In this document: piece by piece, positions 37,372-47,175 of the stretch | Position numbering within the stretch: the stretch's first letter is position 1 | Layout: every line of letters begins with the position of its first letter | DNA from: Polyodon spathula | Taxonomy: Eukaryota; Chordata; Actinopteri; Acipenseriformes; Polyodontidae | Direction of reading: 5' to 3' | DNA length: 64,000 nt | NCBI RefSeq assembly: GCF_017654505.1 | Contig: NC_054549.1 | Span: 30,557,763-30,621,762 of the forward strand | Translations under genes and position numbers: made by a program | Notes under the pieces: model-generated | Database searches by the model: none | What the model was told of the DNA's origin: nothing | What the model saw: only the letters and a program-made list of their open reading frames with translations

Positions 37372-38770
37372 ATTACGAAATTAACGACAATCTGAACTTG
37401 TTAGACTAAAAAATTCCACAATTTGCCATTTTCAATTTTACAAATTGATAACAGAGTTTATTTTCTTCTGTTCTGCAGTCAGGCTTAAACTTTTTCATTT
37501 AGCAAGCTTGTGCTCTATTGTTCTATTTTAAAAAGAAAACATACAAGTTCAATAGCAATATATTATAGCAAATGCTTTCTCATATTAGAACTGAACACAG
37601 ATGAGCTGGGAAAAAAGTCCTGTATCTGTAAAATGTACTGCTTTCATTTGTTTGGCATTTACAAAAAATTTTTTGTATTCAACCATCACAGCCACTATTT
37701 TTAAAAATGGTTGCAGAGTGTAATGTTTGGATCATTCCTGAAATAGATTTTTAATTTGATTTTTAAATGTTCATATTTTAAACGATATCTGACTTGCAGG
37801 AATAAATGATCTAATAATAATTGTTAACCACACTGTATCCCTGTTGGTTCTATCCTATACTTGTTGTGTTTGTAAATTAGCAATATGTTTTCAGTCATTG
37901 CATGACTACTCCTGTAAATTAAATTGGATTGTTTTTAGCCTAAAAGACATTAGGGAACACAAGTGGTGTAAGTATCAGATGGCTGAAGCCATAATGTGTT
38001 TTATTTTTTTATGAATGATGAACCGATAACCACGAACCAGAACTTTCCAAAGCATATAGGATGCATGCAATAATGTATGTTTTATAAGCAATAATCAATT
38101 TTTAACATTTCATTAAAGATCCATTTTATGTATCTTTAATTGTTCATATGGAATCATTAAACCCAGGTAACTGTGAATGTCATGGTCTCTAAATAACAAC
38201 GTCAAGTTAGATCAGCAATACAGTACATTTCCTTAAAACATTTAATGCAACACATTGTGGAAAAAGCTTTTTGGTTTTTTTTTTTGTATGGCTTAGGCAG
38301 ACTGCTTACTGAAAAGCCTTATCCATGATTTGTAAACTACAGTAATAACTAAAATAACTATCTTCAATTGGCTTGTAAATAATATTTCTGAGCTGGTACT
38401 CAGAAATCACTGACTCCTGACCAATAAATGTGCATCATCTTGAATCTGGTATTACAATGGATGTGGAAACATGCTGTAATATGTTTTTCGAGGTTATGAG
38501 AAGTTAATCCAAATAAGATCAGCGCAGAGCTTAAATGATATGAATCTAATAACATGTAAAAATGACATGCTTGTACAAAACATACATAAATCTCAACTCC
38601 CAAACATGTGCCAGTAGTTTAAATTGACTTATAAGGGCCTCCCTTGAATTTAAATTGCCTCTGTATCAGTCTTAGAATTACATCCTTACCAATGTGATTA
38701 TTTCAATAACCACTGTACAACCCTGTCAGTCACCTTTCTTTAACTTGGGCGTCAAAGATCTTAAAGTCTT
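37372..38770. other. Gene-free stretch
   Basis: AT-rich, nothing recognised beyond chance open frames. Confidence 0.4.
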
Positions 38771-38848
38771 TCAGACATGCTTGGTATTTACACTGAACTG
38801 CAGACCGCAAAATTGAAGGTCACATTCATCAATTGTAGATGATTCAGT
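38771..38848 (-). CDS. Weak candidate terminal exon
   Basis: On the minus strand a good acceptor (gttttatttgcag) precedes 25 open codons (starting TESSTIDECDLQFCG, ending VNTKHV) and a TGA. It has Asp/Glu/Cys-rich content. It does not join in frame to the signal-peptide exon at 39322-39376, which leaves one base of a split codon. It also lacks an identified poly(A) signal, so it may be a chance frame after a fortuitous splice site. Confidence 0.2.
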   Translation of the reverse strand, partial: TESSTIDECDLQFCGLQFSVNTKHV

Positions 38849-39321
38849 CTGCAAATAAAACAGAAACATGGGTTACAATTACAAACCCAAGGAGCAAAAA
38901 GAGCAAGCATAGTTCCATAAAGGAAAATAAACCCTCTTGACACTCTGGCTAAGGTGCACATCAGGAATCCATTTCAAACATATTGTCTTAAAAGATTCTC
39001 TGTAATTGTGATTGTATAAAACCTGGTCTAGTTCTCTAACCATTGAAACCAGAATGTGACTGATGTATTAATAATTATTATTTAATGAATAAAACAAGAT
39101 GTCATGAGTCACACATAAGTTAAAATGACTTAGAAAATAGTACACAGATTACAAAACAGGATTGGTTCGAAGGCACCATTTATTTAACAGCTAGTAAATG
39201 AAATATAAAGAGACACAAATATATTTTCAGCTGTGTCAAACTATTTTAAAATGTGTTTACTATGAGTAAAAATGCTTATGTAACACCAAAAAGGGATTTT
39301 TTTTAAAGCCTTACTACTTAC

Positions 39322-39376
39322 CGAGCAGGAGTAAAGAAGACCAATGAACAACCAGAAGGTGTGGTGTCCGAAGCAT
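39322..39376 (-). CDS. Candidate first coding exon encoding a signal peptide
   Basis: On the minus strand an ATG at 39374-39376 starts MLRTPHLLVVHWSSLLLLG and runs into a strong donor (CTGCTCG|gtaagtag). The short positive n-region, hydrophobic core and phase-1 exit are typical of signal-peptide exons of secreted or membrane proteins. Upstream the block extends to about 39478, where an acceptor-like ttatttcttttcgttaag lies, so this may be a second exon with 5' UTR. The same frame stays open upstream (DIIFQYCSSLL...), so an internal-exon reading cannot be excluded. The product was not recognised and no downstream partner was identified with confidence. Confidence 0.35.
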
Positions 39377-39865
39377 AATCAACAAGTACTGAGAAACGTC
39401 ATCTGTAATTGACAAACCCAGGATTGGAAAACCCAAAACGCTATCTAACAAGGATGAGCAATACTGGAAGATAATATCCTTAACGAAAAGAAATAAGACA
39501 AGTGTTGAATTGAGAATACAACTGGCAGAAGGTCCAAAGCACCTTTGACCATTGTTCCATTGTCCAATGTCTGTGTTCTTGTGCATGTTTTAACCTTTTA
39601 GTCTTGTTCCCCTTTCTTAACAGAGGTATTCTTACTGCAACACATCCTTTAAGTCCTTATTTAAAAAGTGACCTTCGCACTGTTGATTTGATGGACAATG
39701 ACATTTGTGTCTTCTGCCAGTTCTGCTTTCACTCAATGTTTTTCCCTCTTTATGCAAGTCAAGGTTGTTATAATAGTAGAAAAAACTAGTGGAGGCTTTG
39801 AGTAAATTGTTGACAGTCATAATACATCAGAGTAGAAAAATGCAACATGCCTAAGACTTTTTCAC

Positions 39866-39887
39866 ACACACACAACACACACACACA

Positions 39888-39920
<33 letters not shown>
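39866..39920. repeat. (CA)n microsatellite
   Basis: CA dinucleotide run with a single AA and a single TA interruption. Confidence 0.95.
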
Positions 39921-39950
39921 CAGTCATAATAATAATCATAATCTTTTCAG

Positions 39951-40024
39951 ATTATTGCAAATTTCAAACAAACTACCAGTACTAAAAGAGACCACAAATG
40001 TTGTTATTAACTCTGACATTTCAG
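39951..40024 (+). CDS. Weak candidate internal exon
   Basis: A 74-bp block lies between an acceptor (ataatcttttcag) and a perfect donor (TTTCAG|gtaagt). One frame is open throughout: LLQISNKLPVLKETTNVV and NSDIS after a split codon. The sequence is unremarkable, no family was recognised, and the adjacent CA repeat makes the acceptor context unusual. Confidence 0.25.
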
Positions 40025-40465
40025 GTAAGTTATTTTGCTCATTGCACAAATACACACTGACACAACCACTTTAGTCAAAATTATAAGTTGAAAATGGTAT
40101 TAGTTGTTATAATACATCTACAGCCTACATTTGTGAACCTGGTAGGCATGCATACAAATAAAACACAAAGTTGTTGGGAACATTAACTTCTATTGTGGAA
40201 AGCTTTTCCAATCCCTTTTTTGTGTTTTGAAGGCAAACGACAGAGGGCAAAGTTTAGTATTTACAATTCGGTGGAAAATTACATATTTTTTATGCAAGTT
40301 TTGTTTTCCAATGAGAAAACCTCAATGTGTTATTATCATGTTTAACCTGACAACCATGGAATTTTTCAACACAGGCATTAACAAAAACTGTCAAAATGGG
40401 TTTGATCTAGTAAGTTTCATCCCTAGTGGTCTGACATAACAAAATCAGCTCATAATTAGACATGG
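40025..40465. other. Gene-free stretch
   Basis: AT-rich; nothing recognised. The open frame at 40227-40439 has no support. Confidence 0.35.
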
Positions 40466-40855
40466 CTTGTCGTGTTTGAAATCCAAGATTAAACAAGCAT
40501 GCACAATACATTATCCTTGCAGTCAAGCTTCTCTGACCTATTTAAAAAAAAAAAAAGGAGATTTTTCCTTTAATAGAAATACCTTTCCCCCATCTTTGCA
40601 GCAAGCACTAATAACGGTTATTTACAAACCTAACAAGCACCTCTTAGATTGCCTTAATTATCACCCAATTTCTTTAATTCAAACCAGTTGTAAAATACTA
40701 AGTAAAAGTCTAACTTTTGTATCATAGAATGTAATTTATTAACATATTCATAATGATCAAAAAGGTTTTATAACAAGGAGATTTTCTTCTGAAAATATCA
40801 GACAATTATTAAATCTCAGTACCCCCGTCAATCTGCCACACTCTAAATGTTGACC
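40466..40855 (+). mobile_element. Decayed L1-like LINE reverse-transcriptase fragment
   Basis: At 40604-40710 the plus strand reads ALITVIYKPNKHLLDCLNY, then HPISLIQTSCKILSKSL. This is a clear variant of the L1-group reverse-transcriptase block (ASxxxIxKPxKDPxxCxxYRPISLLNxDxKILxKxL). Further on, in another frame, FITRRFSSENIRQLLNL at about 40770-40820 matches the following block (GFIxxRxSxxNIRRLLNxI). Frameshifts, stops and loss of both ends make it a fossil. No catalytic YxDD box is visible. Confidence 0.75.
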
Positions 40856-41130
40856 ACGATAACTGCTGTGATTTTTCAGGAACTGTGTGATTATTCTGCA
40901 TGTGCTATTTTTAAAGATCATTGTGGTCAGATATTTCTAGTCAATTTTTCAAGGCTTTCTTTAGATGTATAGACATATAGACATGCTAATGACACCAGAC
41001 CTTGAACAACTGGAATAATTAACCCTCTAGTGATAGCATATTGAAAATCTTGCTCTTAAAAATGATTTTATGGATTTATTTTGACAAATGACAGGTCTTT
41101 TTGTTCTTGAGTACAGGGTTCAAAACAGAA
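40856..41130. other. Gene-free stretch
   Basis: Probably further unrecognisable LINE decay; nothing clear. Confidence 0.3.
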
Positions 41131-41131
41131 C

Positions 41132-41162
<31 letters not shown>

Positions 41163-41163
41163 A
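41131..41163. repeat. Poly-C (18 bp) joined to (CA)n
   Basis: Eighteen C residues directly followed by a short CA repeat. This is a second, smaller poly-C tract in the window. Confidence 0.95.
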
Positions 41164-41770
41164 TAATTTACATATAATGTCTGCAATAAAATAAAATCTA
41201 AACAGGGATTAACCAGTGGTTATTGGCTGGTTTGATAAGTAATGGGCTAAGGCAAAGGGTACCAATGATTAGCAACATTGTGTTGGAAAATGTGACGAGT
41301 ACAGTAACTTTAAAAGTTAGCACTTCTAAAATATAGATTACTACTGGTTTACAATTTTTGAACTAGTCAAGGATTTAAAGAGCTATAAGTCCAGGACATC
41401 CTGTTAAATCCTTATTACTTTGTGTGATTATTTTAAAGCCAAACAATTAAGGTTTTGATGAGCAATAATTGATGGTAAGCAAGTACTATATTATATCACA
41501 GTTCTTAGAGTAACCAAAATCTTTTAAAACCATTAGTGCTTGATATGTAGCAGCTACTCCCCAAGCACATCTTGCATTTAATGAATAAGTAAGCCTTTGC
41601 AGACACTGTGACTACATGTTTCTAATAGAGAATTAATATTTGATATGTAATGTTGTCCAGAGTGCTTCACTCACTGTCAATTTCTTTTAGAGGGGAAACA
41701 AACACTGACAATGATTTAGAAAAAAATTATAGTTCAGAACTTCCAAGTGAAAATGTATTATCATTGTTAA

Positions 41771-41815
<45 letters not shown>

Positions 41816-41900
41816 TTGTCAGTTATATGATTGATTCTGGTTAATTCTCATTCAAGGTGTCAGTTTGTCTTCAGTGTTAATGCACTAACATACTGAACTT
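41164..41900. other. Gene-free stretch with (AT)n at 41773-41812
   Basis: AT-rich with a 40-bp AT dinucleotide run. Nothing else was recognised. Confidence 0.5.
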
Positions 41901-41904
41901 AAGT

Positions 41905-42450
41905 ACCTGGCTGTACTACTGAACAAGTTCCTGACCACCTTTTGGCACCTCCTCAAGACACATCTGTTCAGGCAGCATCTGTAAACCTCACAACTCTTGA
42001 CTATACTGGACTATATGGCCCCCAACTCTATCAGTACTTGCACTTACCTGCTCCTAACTTTGCTGTAGTCTACTGCTGCTCTCAATCATAAAAATACTTT
42101 CTGTATCTTGATTTTACTCTTAAAGGTGACCATATTGATGTTTTTTTGTAATTGCTCTTATTTGCAATCGTTCTTATCCATTTATTGTACTTATTACTTG
42201 CTCTTAATGGAATGTACTCTTATAACCATATATTTCAGTTTAACTGCTCTTAGTAATAATCACTCAGACGTAATTATTTACAGTATTTTTTTTTATTTCT
42301 CTCATATGAATTTGCTCTTATTTACTACTGATTTTATTGTAGTCTATAACTGCTATTATCTGTAATATGATACTTTGTAATGTGATACTTTGTAAAAACT
42401 GTAAGTCACCCTGGATAAGGCCATCTGCTAGTAAATAAATAATAAAAATA
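41905..42450 (+). mobile_element. L2-like LINE 3' end
   Basis: The plus strand reads KFLTTFWHLLKTHLFRQHL then a stop at about 41923-41982, the typical C-terminus of L2-group LINE ORF2 (LKTHLFR). A 3' UTR follows, ending in aaaactgtaagtcaccctgg and ataaggccatctgctagtaa, then an (AATA)n-type tail to about 42450. Tails of this kind are characteristic of fish L2 elements. It is 5' truncated and inactive. Confidence 0.8.
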
Positions 42451-43084
42451 AATAATAATGTATGTATTTCAAATCTAAATAAACACAACTTACATTTTAG
42501 AATAAGTCCACATATAAATCAAGTCATATCATATTCCACAGACAATCAAAAACTTTTCTTTCAGTGGCCCATATTAGTCTAACCCATAATCCAGAGTTTC
42601 TAAACCCTAACTCTAATAATATATCAGTGTTTGCTGGCAACATTTTACAGGTTCCAAATCTTTATTAAAGGTCTGTTGAGCAGGCCTGTAGCCTGCATTG
42701 GTTTTGGTTCAAAGGCATTCCTTCCTGTAACGACAGATGACAGTGTCATGAAGGCTTCTTTTTTGTCTATATTTATACATGCAAATTGAAAGTCCTTTGT
42801 TCCTTAGATTAGCACAACCTGTTGAGTTTGAAAATCAAAATGTCTCCCAAAATTCCATCCACAAAGCAATGTCTAAGCTTATTCTATAGTGAATAAATTA
42901 ACAATGAGAAAGTCTGCAGTCTGCCTTCAAACTGAAAATTTAAAACAAGGGTGTATTTTCTGTATGGTGTTCAAATGCACGGACACAGGCAGTTCAACTA
43001 ATGATCTAAAAACTGCCCGGATCATGTGTCAAATTGCCCCGTCCCATATCACCCATCCTCTATTTTATTCAGGACTTATAAGAT
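42451..43084. other. Gene-free stretch
   Basis: AT-rich, nothing recognised. Confidence 0.4.
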
Positions 43085-43390
43085 ATAAGAAACATCCATC
43101 CATTAACAATAACCGCAGAGCCTAACCTAGCATACACAGGGCACAAGACAGGACTACACCCTGGATGATATGCCAATCCATTGCAGGGCACCACACACAC
43201 TCAAGGGCAATTTAGAAGTGACTAATCAACATATCTTTGGACTGTGGGAGGAAACTGGAGAAAAACCCACGAGAACACTGGGAGAACATGCAATCTCCAC
43301 ACAGACAGACCCCCGAGGCCAGAATCAAACCCAGGACCTTGGCACTGTGAAGCAGCAGCACCAACCAATACACCACCATGCCGCCCATAT
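43085..43390 (-). mobile_element. tRNA-derived SINE
   Basis: On the minus strand the head (from about 43386) reads GGCGGCATGGTGGTGTATTG. It carries an A-box-like TGGTGTATTGGTTGG and a B-box-like GGGTTTGATTCTGG, the internal polymerase III promoter. The body contains the complement of tttggactgtgggaggaaac and catgcaatctccacacagac, which are widespread in ray-finned fish genomes. It ends in a (TGGA)-type tail at about 43085-43097. The copy is near full length. Overlapping open frames on both strands (43170-43501) are spurious. Confidence 0.8.
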
Positions 43391-43504
43391 AAGAAACAAG
43401 ATGACGATAATGCAAAGAGCTGTGTTAACCCAAATAATTTCCGACAGATACCTTTCATTTCAAATTGTCTGAACCCATATTCTGAATCTACAAATCTATA
43501 AATC

Positions 43505-43575
<71 letters not shown>

Positions 43576-43587
43576 TATATATATATA
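43505..43587. repeat. Interrupted (AT)n microsatellite
   Basis: About 80 bp of AT dinucleotide repeat with TTAT and AAAT breaks. Confidence 0.95.
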
Positions 43588-44480
43588 CAGCTGTATGGCG
43601 ACTGGGTATCTGAAAGCTATTATGAAGCAAATATGAAATCAATCTTTAGTGACAGGGGGTTTTCTTTTTATCTTCAAAGCAGTTCATATTAGACATACTG
43701 GATGATACAGTTTTGTGCTGTGTATATATTATATTAGCAAAAAAAATAAAGATATTTATCCATAGTCTATTTCCCATTCAAATTAATATCAGTCTTACAT
43801 CGCTTTGTTATTCTAAGTGCTTGTTTTGAAATTTAAAACCTGGTGGGTTGACCAATCTGTGTGTCAGTCATGATCAGTATTCACAGTAAAAATCCTTCAA
43901 CTGAAATGTTTTTCATTGCATGCAATGCAAGTGTATGCAGGCAAGACACAAGTGAAAGCTTGCAGTTATTCTCAGCACAGAAACACAACAAATATGGGTC
44001 ACTTCCCAAGGTGTAGGTAAAGTCGCCGTGATACATCATATTGACTAATCAGATGGAAACGTGACTTCAAGTAGAGAGAGGCTTGTGAATTTCATGAAAG
44101 AAACACATATCTAAAATGTATGCTATGGAATGGATGTCGCAAGGGGTAACTGCATTTTTACAGTACCGATAAACCTCCAATACTGGACATCTTAGAAAAA
44201 AACCTAAGAAACTAAGTCAAGTAGGCAAACATTTCAGCCAGTGCCAAGTGTAAGGTCTATTTCCCTATGCCTTCCTAGCAGGCCACATGGTGGATAAGCA
44301 CTACTTGAGCTAATGCAGTCCCATTACTTGTGTATTCTCGCTTTATTCAATACATCGCCTCTAGTATAAATCCTAGCCTATGCTTTACCCCCAGGTTTAT
44401 CCACCCATATAGTCCAATTAGTAGCCACCACACACTTAGCCCATAAACCAACACATTATCCATGTGTTGCCATATGGGTT
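43588..44480. other. Gene-free stretch
   Basis: Unique-looking sequence leading into the palindromic array; no gene recognised. Confidence 0.4.
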
Positions 44481-45060
44481 ACTATGGCAAGCCAAATTAT
44501 TATTCAGCCATATCTCAAATTGCATTTTAAGCGGTCTTGAAATATTTAGAGATATCTGTAAAACGTTTCGCGATATCTCAAATTGAATTCCAGATATCTT
44601 TAAATACTATGGAAACCATATCGACTGTGCTAGCATGGCACGCCAAACTATCATTTAGAGATATCTTAAAATAAGGGTTTTAAAGATATCTCTAAACCAT
44701 TTAAATATATCTCTAAATAACTTCCTGTTCATTTAAAGATATCTTCAAATAACGTCCTGTTCATTTAAAGATATCTGCAAACCATTTTGAGATATCTTCA
44801 AATAGCTTCCTGTTCCTCTAAATCATTTCCTGTTCATTTGATGATATCTTTAAATGGACAGGAAGTCCATTGAGAACATAGAGCATTTTCACAGGAAGTC
44901 ATTTCGCGATATCTCGAAATCGCTTCCTGTTCATTTGAAGATATCTTCAAATGATTTACAGATATCTTTAAAACCCTTATTTTAAGATATCTCCAAATGA
45001 CTGTTTGGCGCGCCATGCTTGCCAAATCAACATATTATTTAAAGATATATGTAAATCATT
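44481..45060. repeat. Palindromic GATATC/ACAGGAAGT array, left part
   Basis: A dense series of short palindromes of the form (g/a)agatatct(t/c) is spaced by 20-30 bp of tttaaat and acttcctgttcattt (or aacaggaagt in the opposite sense). Larger symmetry is nested on it. The block at about 44632-44698 (gcatggcacgccaaac ... ttaaaataagggttttaaag) is nearly the reverse complement of about 44962-45022 (ctttaaaacccttatttta ... gtttggcgcgccatgc). The array is interrupted at 45060 by a hAT element and resumes at 46927. No coding potential. It is best read as a foldback or palindromic repeat element; the family is unidentified. Confidence 0.8.
45053..45060. repeat. hAT target-site duplication, left copy
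   Basis: The 8-bp direct repeat aaatcatt is identical to 46919-46926. Eight bp is the characteristic duplication length of the hAT superfamily. Confidence 0.85.
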
Positions 45061-45249
45061 TAGGGCTGTCGGAGTTAACGCGTGCGATTAATTTCAAATG
45101 CTTAACGCCGTTCATTTTTTTTGTCGCAATTAACGTTTTTTTTTTTTTGAGCCTTGGAACCACCCATAGTTAAGATACAACTCCCCGCTCTCGCGCTTGT
45201 TTGTCAATCGACTGCTTGAATGTAGATACAGTTTTATTACAGAACCCTT

Positions 45250-46435
45250 ACAGATGGGTCTTTGGATAAAAGCAAAGTTATATGCAGCTACTGTAAGGGT
45301 GTACTTGTCTATCACCGAAGTACATCGAGTCTGAGGTTTCATTTACAAGCAAAACACAGAGTTGACGCCGACAGCAGTAGTGAGAGGGCTGCCAATGCAA
45401 GTCAACGAGCAGCAAGCTCACAAACGCAATATCGAAGTGGATAGCTGCAGCTTGCAGGCCAATTAACGTTGTGGAAAATGACGGCCTGAGGGACATCGTT
45501 CGGATTGCATTGAACGACTCAATATATGAATTACCATCGAGAGCCACCATCGTTACGAGGACACACGAGCTGTACGAAAACGAGAGGGCTAAGAAAATGG
45601 AGGAGTTGAAAAATACACAGGCTGTTACCCTCACCGGAGACCACTGGGCATCGATTACACCGTGTAACAGAATGTTAATTTGGATTCATATGTTGTTTTT
45701 TTCTGACTTTATGTGAACGAAAAGACACATTTGCCCGTTTTCCCATTGGAAATATTGATATTTTGAAATATCACTGCCCTGGTCACAAAAGCAAAGTTTG
45801 TGGGGAATAATAGCCATTTTCTATACTTTTGAGGAATAAGCAATTAGGAAATAACACTTACTACCCAGGAACAAAAATTGTGTTACATAGTGTTAGTAAC
45901 CACAACTTCCTCGGGGTTACAGCGCACTACATTGATGACAGTTGGAAACTGCATTCACACGCTTTGACCGTCATGAAAACAGAAAAGAGGCCCTATGCTG
46001 AAACGTGTGCTGAGCATTTCATGGATGTAGCAAAGCATTGGAACATTGAACAGAAAGTGCACGGAACATGATTGCAGCTGCGAGGCACCTGCCTTTTGAA
46101 CTCCTGCCTTTTAGGGAGCACAGTCTGCAAAGGTCAGTCACAGTGTCCCTACAGAACAGCGAGTTTGACAGTGCCCTAGCCAAACGCAGAAAAGTAGTTG
46201 GACATTTCAAACACAGTCCACCAAACCCTGCAAGTTGCAAATGGCCAAAGAAGGAGTCATTTGCACAAGACGTCACAACAAGATGGAATTCCACTCTGGA
46301 AATTATCAAACGTGTGCAAAGAAACCAACAACCACTGAGGGATGCTCTGGCACAACAAAAATCAAACATCGACATGCCAACCACAGCAGAACTGGAGAAA
46401 CTGCTGAAGCTGGAGGCTCTACTGGAGCCCTGCAG
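45250..46435 (+). pseudogene. hAT transposase pseudogene, ZBED-like
   Basis: The fragments lie in order. (1) 45262-45441: a BED-type zinc finger, CSYCKGV ... LRFHLQAKH, with the CxxC and HxxxxH ligands visible. (2) 45471-45660: ENDGLRDIVRIALND ... ATIVTRTHELYENERAKK ... LTGDHWAS, a conserved N-terminal part of the hAT catalytic region with the first acidic catalytic residue probably in the GDHW motif. (3) 45880-46068: SNHNFLGVTAHYIDDSW onward. (4) 46068-46435: FDSALAKRRKVVGHFKHS, then TRWNSTLEIIKRVQRNQQ and EKLLKLEALLEPC. Fragments 2 and 3 should be contiguous but are separated by about 200 bp of AT-rich insert. Stops and a frameshift separate the others. The hAT dimerisation domain at the C-terminus is absent. 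Confidence 0.85.
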
Positions 46436-46464
46436 GTAATAGCTTTTATCATAAAGTTATACTA

Positions 46465-46465
46465 A

Positions 46466-46502
<37 letters not shown>

Positions 46503-46535
46503 GGAGATGGAGATGGAGATGGAGATGGAGATGAT
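46465..46535. repeat. Compound (GT)n(GA)n(GGAGAT)n repeat inside the hAT
   Basis: Three simple repeats in tandem: gtgtgtgtgt, then gagagag, then about five GGAGAT units. They sit right where the transposase reading frame ends. Confidence 0.95.
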
Positions 46536-46918
46536 GTCTCCAAAAGTTTGCATACCCCAGTGTGTGGAAATATACATATGTTGGGGATTTAAACTGTAGA
46601 CCACAACAAGCACACATGTGTTCTGACTTCATTGCTCAGGAAGTAGGCCTATTAACATTGGGGGCATGAAAAGCTGTAAATTACAGTGAACTTTGGTTCT
46701 AAAATAAATGCTTTAAAACTTTGATACAGATTATTTTATGTTTTGTTCCCTTTAATAAAACACAGTATGCCTTTAACACAACATACAGCTTTTTAAATGG
46801 AAAATTGTTTATTTTGGACCAAATATGAGCACATTCAAAAATTGCGATTAATTGCGATTAACTACAGAAAATCATGCGATTAATCGCGATTAATTATTTT
46901 AATCGTTTGACAGCCCTA

Positions 46919-46926
46919 AAATCATT
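46919..46926. repeat. hAT target-site duplication, right copy
   Basis: aaatcatt, identical to 45053-45060. Confidence 0.85.
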
Positions 46927-47175
46927 TTAAGATATCGTCAAATAACTTCCTGTTCATTTAAATATATATGGAAATCATTTGGAGATATCTTCAAATGAAC
47001 AGGAAGCCATTTCAAGATATCTCGAAATAACTTCCTGTGAAAATGCTTTGAATGGACTTCCAGTTTATTTAGAGATATCTCCAAATGAACAGGAAGTTAT
47101 TTGAATATATCTTCAAATGATTTAGAGATATCTCTAAATGAACAGGATGTTATTTCGAGATATCTCTAAATGATT
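46927..47175. repeat. Palindromic GATATC/ACAGGAAGT array, right part
   Basis: Continuation of the array with the same units. About 46980-47070 is close to the reverse complement of about 44860-44960 (shared blocks gcattttcacaggaagt, cgatatctcgaaat or its variant, cttcctgttcatttgaag). The two parts therefore form the arms of a larger palindrome whose centre lies close to the hAT insertion point. Confidence 0.75.

Larger units (their letters stand above)
45061..46918 (+). mobile_element. Decayed hAT (BED-type) DNA transposon, 1858 bp
   Basis: The ends are tagggctgtc and gacagcccta, perfect 10-bp inverted repeats, flanked by the 8-bp duplication aaatcatt. Subterminal gcgattaat words occur at both ends. 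Inside are remains of a plus-strand transposase (described separately). The C-terminal third of the transposase is missing. In its place at 46465-46535 are (GT)n, (GA)n and GGAGAT repeats, followed by about 350 bp of non-coding DNA. The copy is therefore non-autonomous. Confidence 0.9.

Noticed and set aside
43170..43501. Four open frames of 67-100 residues
   Set aside because: All lie in the tRNA-derived SINE and have no coding meaning.
45278..46384. Minus-strand open frames of 118 and 121 residues
   Set aside because: They are antisense shadows of the hAT transposase pseudogene.
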